DNA from: Cryobacterium cryoconiti | Lineage (GTDB): Bacteria; Actinomycetota; Actinomycetes; Actinomycetales; Microbacteriaceae | Length of the DNA stretch: 33,121 nt | Direction: 5' to 3' | NCBI RefSeq assembly: GCF_004403065.1 | Contig: NZ_SOHA01000011.1 | Location: forward strand, 1-33,121 | Part shown: positions 25,863-33,121 of the stretch, in pieces | Layout of the letters: each line of letters starts with the position of its first letter | How positions within the stretch are numbered: the first letter of the stretch is position 1 | Notes under the pieces: model-generated | What the model saw: the letters and a program-made list of their open reading frames with translations, nothing else | Databases searched by the model: none | Told to the model about the DNA's origin: nothing | Translations under genes and position numbers: made by a program

Positions 25863-26879
25863 ATGGATTTCGGAGCAGTACTGCAGACCAACCCGCCGGC
25901 CGCCCGCACGGTGCAACTGGCCAAGCTGGCCGAGGCGCACGGCTTCAGCCACGTCTGGACGTTCGACTCGCACCTGCTCTGGCAGGAGCCCTACGTCATC
26001 TACAGCCGCATCCTCGCGGAGACGAACACGATCATCGTCGGTCCGATGGTCACCAACCCCGGCACCCGCGACTGGACGGTGACGGCGTCGACCTACGCGA
26101 CCCTGAACGAGATGTACGGCAACCGCACCATCTGCGGCATCGGCCGCGGCGACTCGGCGGTGCGCGTGATCAACGGGGCACCCACCACCCTGAAGACGCT
26201 GCGCGAGTCGGTGCACGTCATCCGTGAACTCGCCAACTCCCGGTCGGTCGAGTACAACGGTGCGACCCTGCAATTCCCGTGGAGTCGCGGGTCGACCCTC
26301 GACGTGTGGGTGGCCGCCTACGGTCCGCTGGCCCTGAAACTGGCGGGCGAGGTCGGCGACGGCTTCATCCTGCAGATGGCCGACCTCGACGTGGCCGCGT
26401 GGATGATCCAGACCGTGCGGGAGGCGGCGGCGAATGTCGGCCGCGACCCGTTGTCGATCAAGTTCTGCGTGGCCGCGCCGATGTACATCGGCGATAACTG
26501 GGGCCATATGCGCAACCAGTGCCGCTGGTTCGGCGGCATGGTCGGCAACCACGTGGCCGACATCGTCGCCAAGTACGGCACCGAATCGAAGGTGCCGAAG
26601 GCGCTGACCGACTACATCACCGGCCGGCAGGACTACGACTACAACCAGCACGGCCGGGCCGGCAATGTGCACGCGGACTTCGTGCCCGACGAGATCATCG
26701 ACCGGTTCTGCCTGCTCGGCCCCGCGAAGGACCACATCGAGAAGCTCGAGGCCCTGCGCGCCATCGGCGTCGACCAGTTCGCCGGCTACCTGCAGCACGA
26801 CAACAAAGAAGAGACGATGCGCGTCTACGGGGAGACCGTGATCCCGGCGATGGCCGACACCATCGTCGCGAAGACATGA
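25863..26879 (+). CDS. F420-type LLM oxidoreductase in the pyrimidine operon
   Basis: 338 residues, luciferase-like fold, near the methylene-tetrahydromethanopterin reductase branch (resembling the TIGR03842, CPS_4043 group). Segments: MDFGAVLQTNPPAARTVQLA, HVWTFDSHLLWQEPYV, GPMVTNPGTRDWTV, GIGRGDSAVRVI, VWVAAYGPLALKLAGEVGDG, GYLQHDNKEETM. The cofactor is F420 or a flavin; the function of this group is unknown to me. It lies 12 nt after hydA, where pathways of this kind need a uracil/thymine reductase, so that activity is the leading guess (inference). Confidence 0.85.
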   Translation: MDFGAVLQTNPPAARTVQLAKLAEAHGFSHVWTFDSHLLWQEPYVIYSRILAETNTIIVGPMVTNPGTRDWTVTASTYATLNEMYGNRTICGIGRGDSAVRVINGAPTTLKTLRESVHVIRELANSRSVEYNGATLQFPWSRGSTLDVWVAAYGPLALKLAGEVGDGFILQMADLDVAAWMIQTVREAAANVGRDPLSIKFCVAAPMYIGDNWGHMRNQCRWFGGMVGNHVADIVAKYGTESKVPKALTDYITGRQDYDYNQHGRAGNVHADFVPDEIIDRFCLLGPAKDHIEKLEALRAIGVDQFAGYLQHDNKEETMRVYGETVIPAMADTIVAKT

Positions 26880-26883
26880 CGGG

Positions 26884-26904
26884 GTCTGCCCGAATAGGGC
26901 AGAC
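26884..26904 (+). terminator. Hairpin after the LLM gene
   Basis: GTCTGCCC (26884-26891) and GGGCAGAC (26897-26904) form a perfect 8-bp stem with a 5-nt loop, only a few bases after the stop. There is no T-run beyond TT. It may attenuate transcription or stabilise the upstream mRNA within the operon. Confidence 0.5.
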
Positions 26905-26985
26905 TTCGAGCCGATTGAGGTCACACTGAGAGAGGATGATCCACGACCTCACCATCTCAACGCAGAGAGAAAGAACTCGATATCC

Positions 26986-28320
26986 GTGAATGACATCACA
27001 CCATCAAGCGCCACGGCGAGCCGCAACGAGCTCGCCTACGACCTCGACCGGGCACACGTCTTCCACTCCTGGTCGGCCCAGGGTTCCCTGAAGCCGCTGG
27101 TGATCGCCGGCGGGCAGGGTTCCCGGGTCTGGGACTATGACGGGCGCAGCTACCTGGACTTCTCCAGCCAGCTCGTCAATGTGAACATCGGCCACCAGCA
27201 TCCGGCCGTCACCGCGGCCATCATCGAGCAGGCCGGCCTGCTCGCCACCGTCGCACCCTCCACGGCGACGCTCTCCCGCGGCGAGGCCGCCAGGCGCATC
27301 GTCGAACGGGCGCCGGAGGGCTTCAACAAGGTCTTCTTCACCAACGGTGGGGCGGATGCGATCGAGAACGCGATCCGGATGGCGCGCCTGCACACGGGCC
27401 GCGACAAGGTGCTCTCCACCTACCGCTCGTACCACGGCAACACGGGCGCGGCCATCGTCGCCACCGGCGACTGGCGTCGCATCCCGAACGAGTTCGCCCG
27501 CGGGCACGTTCACTTCTTCGGCCCGTGGCTCTACCGCAGCGAGTTCTGGGCGACCAGCCCCGAGCAGGAGTCGGAGCGCGCCCTGCGCCACCTCGAGCGC
27601 GTGATCCAGAGCGAGGGTCCCGCGGGCATCGCGGCCGTGCTGCTGGAATCCATCCCCGGCACCGCCGGCGTGCTCGTGCCGCCGCCCGGCTACCTCGAAG
27701 GCGTGCGCGCCCTGTGCGACCGCTACGACATCATGCTGATCCTCGACGAGGTGATGGCCGGCTTCGGCCGCACCGGCACCTGGTTCGCGTTCGACGGCTT
27801 CGACGTGGTGCCCGACCTGATCACCTTCGCGAAGGGCGTCAACTCCGGCTACGTCCCCACCGGCGGGGTGATCATCTCCGACTCCATCGCGCACGACTTC
27901 GACACCACGGTCTATCCCGGCGGACTCACCTACAGCGGGCATCCGCTGGCGATGGCGTCGATCGTGGCCGCCCTCGACGCCATGGAGACCGAGGGCATCG
28001 TGGAGAACGCCGCCCGGATCGGGCGCGACGTGCTCGCGCCGGGGCTCGCCGAGCTGCAGGCCAAGCACAAGGTCATCGGCGAGGTGCGCGGGCTCGGCGT
28101 GTTCTGGGCGCTGGAACTCGTCGCCGACCGGGAGACCCGACAGCCGCTCAGCGGCGCCGTGATGGGCCGGATCAAGTCGGAACTGCTGGCCCGCAACCTG
28201 CTGCCGTTCCTGGCCGAGAACCGGATCCACGTGGTGCCGCCGTGCGTCGTCACCGACGCCGAGGTCGCCGAGGCGCTCGCGATCTACGACGAGGTGCTCA
28301 GCCTCGACCTGCTCGACTGA
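26986..28320 (+). CDS. Class III omega-aminotransferase (beta-alanine / beta-aminoisobutyrate type)
   Basis: 444 residues, PLP-dependent fold type I. Signatures: GHQHPAVTAAI, FFTNGGADAIENAIRMAR (phosphate-binding region), YRSYHGNTG, LILDEVMAGFGRTG with Asp254 for the pyridine nitrogen, and FAKGVNSGY with Schiff-base Lys283. In this context it would convert beta-alanine or beta-aminoisobutyrate to (methyl)malonate semialdehyde. Other omega-amino substrates are possible. The GTG start at 26986 follows a purine-rich GAGAGAAAG. It lies between the LLM gene and the MmsA-type gene. Confidence 0.88.
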   Translation: MNDITPSSATASRNELAYDLDRAHVFHSWSAQGSLKPLVIAGGQGSRVWDYDGRSYLDFSSQLVNVNIGHQHPAVTAAIIEQAGLLATVAPSTATLSRGEAARRIVERAPEGFNKVFFTNGGADAIENAIRMARLHTGRDKVLSTYRSYHGNTGAAIVATGDWRRIPNEFARGHVHFFGPWLYRSEFWATSPEQESERALRHLERVIQSEGPAGIAAVLLESIPGTAGVLVPPPGYLEGVRALCDRYDIMLILDEVMAGFGRTGTWFAFDGFDVVPDLITFAKGVNSGYVPTGGVIISDSIAHDFDTTVYPGGLTYSGHPLAMASIVAALDAMETEGIVENAARIGRDVLAPGLAELQAKHKVIGEVRGLGVFWALELVADRETRQPLSGAVMGRIKSELLARNLLPFLAENRIHVVPPCVVTDAEVAEALAIYDEVLSLDLLD

Positions 28321-28340
28321 CCGCCCCACCCCCTTCCGCC

Positions 28341-28535
28341 GGAGGTTGAGCTTGTCGAAACCGCTCGTCGAGGCCGGATCTCGACGGGCTCGATCACCGC
28401 ACTTCCGGAGGTTGAGCTTGTCGAAACCGCTCGTCGAGGCCGGATCTCGACAGGCTCGATCACCGCATTTCCGGAGGTTGAGCTTGTCGAAACCGCTCGT
28501 CGAGGCCGGATCTCGACGGGCTCGATCACCGCACC
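28341..28535. repeat. Three tandem 66-bp repeats with internal dyads
   Basis: Copies begin with GGAGGTTGAGC at 28341, 28407 and 28473 (period 66; only a few bases differ). Each unit contains GAGCTTGTCGA and, downstream, TCGAC(G/A)GGCTC, which can pair using G-U wobbles, so each could form a hairpin. GAGCTTGTCGA-type sequences are a familiar dispersed intergenic element in actinobacteria. They lie between two genes of one pathway. 28321-28571 holds nothing else. Confidence 0.9.
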
Positions 28536-28571
28536 TCACCGCAACTCGATGACGAGAATGAAGAGAGACCA

Positions 28572-30077
28572 ATGACCATGACCGAACTGCCCGCAATCAC
28601 CCACTGGATCGACGGGGCTCCCGCCCTCGGCGTCTCGACCCGCACCGCGCCCGTCTTCAACCCTGCCCTCGGGACCGTCGCGAAGAATGTGCTCCTCGCC
28701 GACAGCACCGACGTCGACACCGCCGTCGCCTCCGCGCAGGCCGCCTACCCGCTCTGGCGCGACAGCTCCCAGGCGAAGCGCCAGGGGGTCATGTTCAACT
28801 TCCGCGAGCTGCTGAACGCGCGCAAGGGCGAGCTGGCCGACATCCTCACCGCCGAACACGGCAAGGTGACCTCCGACGCGCTCGGCGAGATCGCGCGCGG
28901 CCTCGAGGTCGTGGAGTTCGCGCTCGGCATGCCGCACCTGAGCAAGGGCGAGTACTCCGAGAACGTGTCCACGGGCGTCGACGTCTACACGCTGAGCCAG
29001 CCGCTCGGCGTGGTGGGCATCATCAGCCCGTTCAACTTCCCCGCCATGGTGCCGCTCTGGTTCTTCCCGATCGCCATCGCGGCCGGCAACACGGTCGTGC
29101 TCAAGCCGAGCGAGAAGGACCCGTCCGCGTCGAACTGGATGGCCGCACTGATGACCGAGGCGGGCCTGCCCGCCGGTGTGCTCAACGTCGTGCACGGCGA
29201 CAAGGAAGCCGTCGACGCCCTGCTCGTGCACCCCGACGTGCAGGCGATCTCATTCGTCGGCTCCACGCCGATCGCGAAGTACATCTACGAGACGGCCGCC
29301 CGTAACGGCAAGCGCGTGCAGGCCCTCGGCGGGGCGAAGAACCACATGCTCGTGCTGCCCGACGCCGACCTGGACCTGGCCGCGGATGCCGCGGTCAACG
29401 CCGGTTTCGGCTCGGCGGGGGAGCGTTGCATGGCGATCAGCGTGGTGGTGGCCGTGGAACCGGTCGCCGACGAGCTGGTCGCCAAGATCACCGAGCGACT
29501 CACGGGCCTCCGGGTGGGCGACGGCATGCGCGGATGCGACATGGGGCCGTTGATCACGAAGGTGCACCGCGACAAGGTGGCGTCCTACATCGACCTGGCC
29601 CACTCCGACGGCGCCGAGGTCGTCGTGGACGGCCGCGGCATCGAGGTGGACGGCGACGCGAACGGCTTCTGGCTCGGTCCGACCCTCTTCGACCGGGTCG
29701 GCACGGATTCGGACGTCTACCTCGACGAAATCTTCGGCCCGGTGCTCTCCATCGTGCGGGTCGCCAGCTACGCCGAGGGGCTCGCGCTGATCAACAAGAG
29801 CCGCTACGGCAACGGAACGGCCATCTTCACCAACGACGGCGGGGCCGCCCGAAGGTTCCAGAACGAGGTGCAGGTGGGCATGATCGGCATCAACGTGCCG
29901 ATCCCCGTCCCGGTGGCCTACCACTCCTTCGGCGGCTGGAAGGACTCCCTGTTCGGCGACGCCAAGGCCTACGGCCCGGCCGGGATCGCCTTCTACACCC
30001 GGGAGAAGGCAATCACGAGCCGGTGGCTGGACCCCAGCCACGGCGGCATCAACCTGGGCTTCCCGCAGAACGCCTAG
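28572..30077 (+). CDS. mmsA: CoA-acylating (methyl)malonate-semialdehyde dehydrogenase, MmsA type
   Basis: 501 residues, aldehyde dehydrogenase superfamily. Nucleophile Cys286 is in GSAGERCMAIS. GGAKNH carries Asn257 where ordinary aldehyde dehydrogenases have the general-base Glu, a mark of the CoA-acylating MmsA group. Other markers are ISPFNFPAMVPLWFFPIA, LKPSEKDPSA and VPIPVPVAYHSFGGW. It should convert (methyl)malonate semialdehyde to acetyl- or propionyl-CoA, ending pyrimidine breakdown. The ATG at 28572 follows AAGAGAGA. It is 251 nt after the aminotransferase gene, across the 66-bp repeats. Confidence 0.93.
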   Translation: MTMTELPAITHWIDGAPALGVSTRTAPVFNPALGTVAKNVLLADSTDVDTAVASAQAAYPLWRDSSQAKRQGVMFNFRELLNARKGELADILTAEHGKVTSDALGEIARGLEVVEFALGMPHLSKGEYSENVSTGVDVYTLSQPLGVVGIISPFNFPAMVPLWFFPIAIAAGNTVVLKPSEKDPSASNWMAALMTEAGLPAGVLNVVHGDKEAVDALLVHPDVQAISFVGSTPIAKYIYETAARNGKRVQALGGAKNHMLVLPDADLDLAADAAVNAGFGSAGERCMAISVVVAVEPVADELVAKITERLTGLRVGDGMRGCDMGPLITKVHRDKVASYIDLAHSDGAEVVVDGRGIEVDGDANGFWLGPTLFDRVGTDSDVYLDEIFGPVLSIVRVASYAEGLALINKSRYGNGTAIFTNDGGAARRFQNEVQVGMIGINVPIPVPVAYHSFGGWKDSLFGDAKAYGPAGIAFYTREKAITSRWLDPSHGGINLGFPQNA

Positions 30078-30114
30078 CGCAGGTTCGAGCGCGTCCGCGG
30101 CCCCGAGAGGGAAG

Positions 30115-30131
30115 AAAGGAGGAGCTAGGTG
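30115..30131 (+). other. Strong Shine-Dalgarno with GTG-ATG facing into lysR
   Basis: AAAGGAGG (30115-30122) is followed at good spacing by GTG (30129) and ATG (30132). The reading frame beyond is antisense to lysR, Arg/Ser-rich and stops at 30311, so it does not look like a real protein. It may be a leftover ribosome site of a lost downstream gene, or chance. Confidence 0.35.
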
Positions 30132-31048
30132 ATGAGGGCGTGCTGGGCCTGCACGCGGGCGGCCTCGGTGCGCAGCACCTCCAGGACCGTGCGCACGGCC
30201 AGGCGCTCGGCCCGGTCGGGGCGCATCAGCGCCACGATCTGCCGCTCAGCGTCCACGCCGCGCAGCGGCTTGAGCAGCAGCTTGCCCGGCTGGTCGCCAC
30301 CCCAGGTGTAGCGGGGAACCAGGGCGATGCCGAGGCCCGCCACCACGAACGCCTCGATCACCCGCAGGTCCGCGAACTGCTGGGCGACGGTGATCTGGCT
30401 GCCGGCCGTCTGCTCGATCTGGTGCAGGATGCGCTCGAACGGGTAGCCGGCCGGCGCGCCGATCCAGGTCTCGCCGATCACGTCCGCGGGGGTGATCCAC
30501 GACCGGGAGGCCAGCCGGTGGTCGGCCGGCAGTCCCACGTCCAGCGGCTCGGTCATCAGCGGAACGACCGTGAGGCCGCGGCCGCCCCAGGGGAGCTGTC
30601 CGCGCAGGCTGTAGGCGAGCACGATGTCGTACTCCGCGGTGAGCGCGGGGAAGTCGCTCAGCTCCGGGTCTTTGTCGGTGCAGTTGACGGCGAGTCCGGG
30701 CACCTCAGCGAGGTGTTTCAGGGCTCCCGGCAGCAGCATTTCGCCCGCGGTCGGAAACGTGACCAGGCTGACCACGCCGGTCGCGTCGTTGCGGAATTCG
30801 TCCCAGACCGCGCGGGCGCGGGCGAGGGCGACCGCGACATCCGTTGCGCTGCGGGCCAGAGCGCGGCCGGCATCCGTCAGGATCAGGCCGCGTCCGCTGC
30901 GCTCGGTCAGAGGCAGGCCGGCCTCGCGCTCGAGCACCTTCAGCTGCTGCGAGACAGCGGATGGCGTGCGGTGCGTCGCGCGGGCGACCTCGGTGATGCT
31001 GTGGCGTTCGGCCAGTTCGCGGAGGAGTTCGAGTCGTTGGACATCCAT
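30125..31048 (-). CDS. LysR-family transcriptional regulator
   Basis: 307 residues. The N-terminal winged helix is typical: MDVQRLELLRELAERHSITE, ARATHRTPSAVSQQLKVLER, AGLPLTERSGRGLILTDAG. The effector-binding domain follows from about residue 90 (VVSLVTFPTAGEMLLPGAL; LTAEYDIVLAYSLRGQLPW). It is convergent with mmsA (47 nt apart) and a likely regulator of the catabolic operon or of the downstream genes; the effector is unknown. A TAGCGT -10 ends 6 nt before its ATG (leaderless), inside a dyad that may be its own binding site. Confidence 0.9.
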   Translation of the reverse strand: MDVQRLELLRELAERHSITEVARATHRTPSAVSQQLKVLEREAGLPLTERSGRGLILTDAGRALARSATDVAVALARARAVWDEFRNDATGVVSLVTFPTAGEMLLPGALKHLAEVPGLAVNCTDKDPELSDFPALTAEYDIVLAYSLRGQLPWGGRGLTVVPLMTEPLDVGLPADHRLASRSWITPADVIGETWIGAPAGYPFERILHQIEQTAGSQITVAQQFADLRVIEAFVVAGLGIALVPRYTWGGDQPGKLLLKPLRGVDAERQIVALMRPDRAERLAVRTVLEVLRTEAARVQAQHALIT

Positions 31049-31062
31049 GTAGTAACGCTACA
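31048..31062 (-). promoter_or_regulatory. Dyad and leaderless -10 at the lysR start
   Basis: TGTAG-N5-CTACA (31048-31062) contains a T-N11-A spacing as in LysR-type binding sites. The minus-strand -10 TAGCGT (31060-31055) lies inside it, so bound regulator would block its own promoter. Confidence 0.45.
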
Positions 31063-31186
31063 CACTTCGTGCAGAACTATGCGATTGTGCTGCAAAGTCA
31101 AAGATGGTGGAATGAATACGTCGAACTCGTGCAATGGTGCCTCCGTCTCCCCGACATCAACCCTCCATTTCCCGAAAGGTACGACC

Positions 31187-31309
31187 GTGTTTGTTCTCCT
31201 CGCCGTTCTCGTTCTCATTGTGATCGCCTCCATCGTTGCCGTCGTGGTCGACGTGCACAAAGACGGATTCCGTCGCGTCCCCGAACGCAAGCTCGTTCGC
31301 ATCTTCTAG
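31187..31309 (+). CDS. 40-residue single-span membrane peptide (hypothetical)
   Basis: The GTG start at 31187 follows GAAAGG at a good distance. The product is one long hydrophobic helix (residues about 2-21, VLLAVLVLIVIASIVAVV) with a short basic tail (HKDGFRRVPERKLVRIF), so the C-terminus should lie inside the cell. Small proteins of this kind are common near other genes in actinobacteria; no function is suggested. It stands between lysR (divergent) and pyrE. Confidence 0.55.
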   Translation: MFVLLAVLVLIVIASIVAVVVDVHKDGFRRVPERKLVRIF

Positions 31310-31361
31310 AACACCTCAGCTCGAGACTCGCCTGCTTCAAGTTCCGCGCCGGTCGATGGCC

Positions 31362-31367
31362 TAAAGT
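31362..31367 (+). promoter_or_regulatory. Leaderless -10 element of pyrE
   Basis: TAAAGT ends 7 nt before the GTG of pyrE and there is no Shine-Dalgarno. It follows the small membrane-peptide gene by about 53 nt. Confidence 0.5.
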
Positions 31368-31374
31368 TGATCCC

Positions 31375-31923
31375 GTGACGGATACACGCCAGCAGCTCAT
31401 CGCCCACATCGCGGCCGAAGCCGTTTTCCACGGGGATTTCACCCTGACCAGCGGCAAGAAGGCGACGTACTACGTCGACCTTCGCAAGGTCAGCCTCGAC
31501 CACCGCGTCGCCCCGTTGATCGGCCAGGTCATGCTCGACCTGATCGCCGATATCCCGGATGTCGCGGCGGTCGGCGGCATGACCATGGGCGCCGACCCCG
31601 TCGCCGCGGCCATCCTGCACCAGGGTGTGGCGCGCGGTGCCGCGTACGACGCCTTCGTCGTGCGCAAGGAGCCCAAGGACCACGGTCGTGGCAAGCAGGT
31701 CGAAGGGCCTGACCTGGCAGGCAAGCGCGTCATCGTGCTGGAAGACACGTCCACGACGGGCGGATCCCCGCTGGCGGCCATTGACGCGCTCCTCAAGGTG
31801 GGTGCCGTCATCGCCGGCGTCGCCGTCGTCGTCGACCGCAACACCGGTGCCCGCGAAGTCATCCAAGCCGCCGGCTACCCCTACTTCGCCGCCATCGGCC
31901 TTGAGGACCTGGGGCTGAACTAG
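31375..31923 (+). CDS. pyrE: Orotate phosphoribosyltransferase
   Basis: 182 residues from the GTG at 31375, supported by the -10 at leaderless spacing. It makes orotidine 5'-phosphate from orotate and PRPP in pyrimidine synthesis. The PRPP motif VIVLEDTSTTGGS (119-131) and the catalytic loop RKEPKDHGRGK (97-107) are complete; YYVDLRKVSL is also typical. It is not part of the breakdown operon but also concerns pyrimidines. The last base of its stop is the first base of the next gene's GTG. Confidence 0.94.
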   Translation: MTDTRQQLIAHIAAEAVFHGDFTLTSGKKATYYVDLRKVSLDHRVAPLIGQVMLDLIADIPDVAAVGGMTMGADPVAAAILHQGVARGAAYDAFVVRKEPKDHGRGKQVEGPDLAGKRVIVLEDTSTTGGSPLAAIDALLKVGAVIAGVAVVVDRNTGAREVIQAAGYPYFAAIGLEDLGLN

Positions 31924-33121
31924 TGCCCAAGGACGAGGTGCCCGGCGAAGATGGGATGGCCTGGCTGGCATCGCAGCTCGGCGACGGCGCACGCCCGGCC
32001 CTGCCGGACGAGTACTCGCCCCGCCAGTCGCCGCGGTGGCCGAAAACCTCGCGCATCGTTCCGCCGGAACCCGTCGTCGAACCGTCGACGCACACCGGCG
32101 TCTTCCTCTGGGGGCTGAAGCCCACCACCCAGCCCGACCCGCGTCTCGCCAGGGCCGCTGCGGCCCGGGCCGCGGCGGTGTCGGCAACCGCGTCGGCTGC
32201 CGCATCGGCTGCCGCTCCCCATCCGGGTGCGTCTGAAGCCGGCGCCGGCACTGCCTCTGCGTCCTCTGCTTCTTCTGCGTCGACGGGCGCGGTGCCCACG
32301 ACGACCGCTGCCCTGTTCGTCGTCACGCCCGCGATCTTCCCGGCGCGCCCGGTCCGGCCGGTTGCCGTGGACGAAACGGATGCCACGTCGGCTGCCGACC
32401 TGACGCCCGCCGGTGTGCAGCCCGCGCCGGCCCCGGCGCTCACGGCGTCCGGCGACACAGCCGCCCCTGCTGTCGAGCCTGCTCCCGCTCCCGCTCACAC
32501 GCCCCGGGAGGTGCCGGCCGGCGCCGGTGCGGACGAGCCGCTCGGGGGCATCCGTTCGACGGATGCCGCCCTCGAGCCGGCACCCTGGTGGGCCACTCTG
32601 ACGCAGTCGCCTCTCGTGCTGACGGCCGAGGAGATCGCCGCCGCCGACCGTCTGGCCGGCCGCACGCCGCCGGCTTCCGCCCCGCTTCCGGCCCCGCTTC
32701 CAGCGCCCCTGTCTGCCCGCGGGCGTCTGCGCGCGCGTCTGGCGGCCACCATGTCTGCCGCTGAGACCGTGGCGCTGTCCGCTCTTCCCACGGCCGCTGC
32801 CCCTGGCGCTGCCGCGACGAGCCCGGCACCGTCCGCGGTGACCCCCGTGCCGCCTTCGGTGACCCCGGCACCTTCCTCGGCGATCCAGGCTGCCGCGGCG
32901 TCGGAAACGGTTGCCGGCGCAGTCGTGACCGATGCCTCGGGTTCTGCCGCTGCCGGTGGTGACGGCTCCGGAGCCGACCCCGGAGCGGGCTCGGCCGGGT
33001 CTCCGGCAGCCGATTCCGCGCGGGGCGCGGTCCCGGCGGCATCCGTTTCCCCGCAGCCGGCCGCCGTCCCGCGGCCCGCTGCATCCGCCGCCCCGCGGCC
33101 CGCTGCCGCGATGCCGGCCCC
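31923..33121 (+). CDS. Long Ala/Pro-rich hypothetical protein, N-terminal part
   Basis: Open from the GTG at 31923, which overlaps the pyrE stop, to the window end (399 complete codons). A short conserved-looking beginning (MAWLASQLGDG, DEYSPRQSPRWPK, TGVFLWGLKP) is followed by a very long, low-complexity Ala/Pro/Ser/Thr stretch with no domain I recognise and no membrane segment. It could be the disordered cytoplasmic tail of a larger membrane protein whose rest is beyond the window. Codon use is like the neighbours. Function unknown. Confidence 0.7.
   Translation, partial: MPKDEVPGEDGMAWLASQLGDGARPALPDEYSPRQSPRWPKTSRIVPPEPVVEPSTHTGVFLWGLKPTTQPDPRLARAAAARAAAVSATASAAASAAAPHPGASEAGAGTASASSASSASTGAVPTTTAALFVVTPAIFPARPVRPVAVDETDATSAADLTPAGVQPAPAPALTASGDTAAPAVEPAPAPAHTPREVPAGAGADEPLGGIRSTDAALEPAPWWATLTQSPLVLTAEEIAAADRLAGRTPPASAPLPAPLPAPLSARGRLRARLAATMSAAETVALSALPTAAAPGAAATSPAPSAVTPVPPSVTPAPSSAIQAAAASETVAGAVVTDASGSAAAGGDGSGADPGAGSAGSPAADSARGAVPAASVSPQPAAVPRPAASAAPRPAAAMPA

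Noticed and set aside
28341..28535. CRISPR array
   Set aside because: The whole 66-bp unit is repeated, so there are no unique spacers, and no cas genes are present.
28284..28552. Short repetitive proteins encoded by the 66-bp repeats on both strands
   Set aside because: The period of 66 is divisible by three, so the repeat keeps all frames open; there is no separate evidence for translation.

Overview
The window is high-GC DNA (roughly two thirds G+C by eye) from an actinobacterium, most likely a member of the Microbacteriaceae. Supporting signs are a DUF222-type HNH protein, coenzyme F420 genes, GTG starts, many leaderless -10 elements (TAnnnT 6-7 nt before the start codon) and the gene families present. 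No rRNA, tRNA, CRISPR array, transposase or phage gene was seen. 34 coding regions are listed; the first and last run off the window.

Left part (1-8484), arsenic and phosphate. A divergent ArsR gene faces a permease (ArsP-like) plus a thioredoxin-like protein. A complete pstSCAB phosphate uptake operon follows, behind a PHO-box-like repeat. It ends in an overlapping OmpR/PhoB-like gene whose receiver domain has lost its phosphorylation residues. Converging on this is an arsenate reductase fused to an ArsR-type DNA-binding domain, preceded by a cysteine-free ArsR. Pst carriers can import arsenate, so arsenate entry, reduction and efflux functions sit side by side.

Middle part (8533-16133), mostly ordinary genes: two CNNM/CBS membrane proteins, a small zinc-ribbon protein, a PutP sodium/proline symporter, an ABM-superfamily membrane protein, exonuclease III and an EAL-DICT protein. 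A very long hairpin capped by a cUACGg tetraloop follows.

F420 part (16227-23279). A plus-strand operon holds an F420-dependent G6PD-like LLM oxidoreductase, cofE and cofC (fbiD). A convergent minus-strand operon holds a FecBCD-like ABC transporter whose ATPase gene overlaps cofD (fbiA) by 4 bases. The enzymes that turn Fo into polyglutamylated F420 are here. The Fo synthase (FbiC or CofG/H) is not, which suggests the transporter brings in Fo or F420-0. A long structured leader may precede the transporter genes.

Catabolic part (23555-31048). A second F420-type LLM enzyme lies inside a set of beta-ureidopropionase, dihydropyrimidinase, class III aminotransferase and MmsA-type dehydrogenase genes, with a convergent LysR regulator. 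This matches reductive pyrimidine breakdown except that the first enzyme, the uracil/thymine reductase, is missing. The LLM protein is the natural candidate for that step. Together the two parts suggest a system in which imported deazaflavin supports F420-linked pyrimidine degradation. This is inference from gene order and families and has not been tested.

Right end (31187-33121): a 40-residue membrane peptide, leaderless pyrE and the start of a long Ala/Pro-rich protein.
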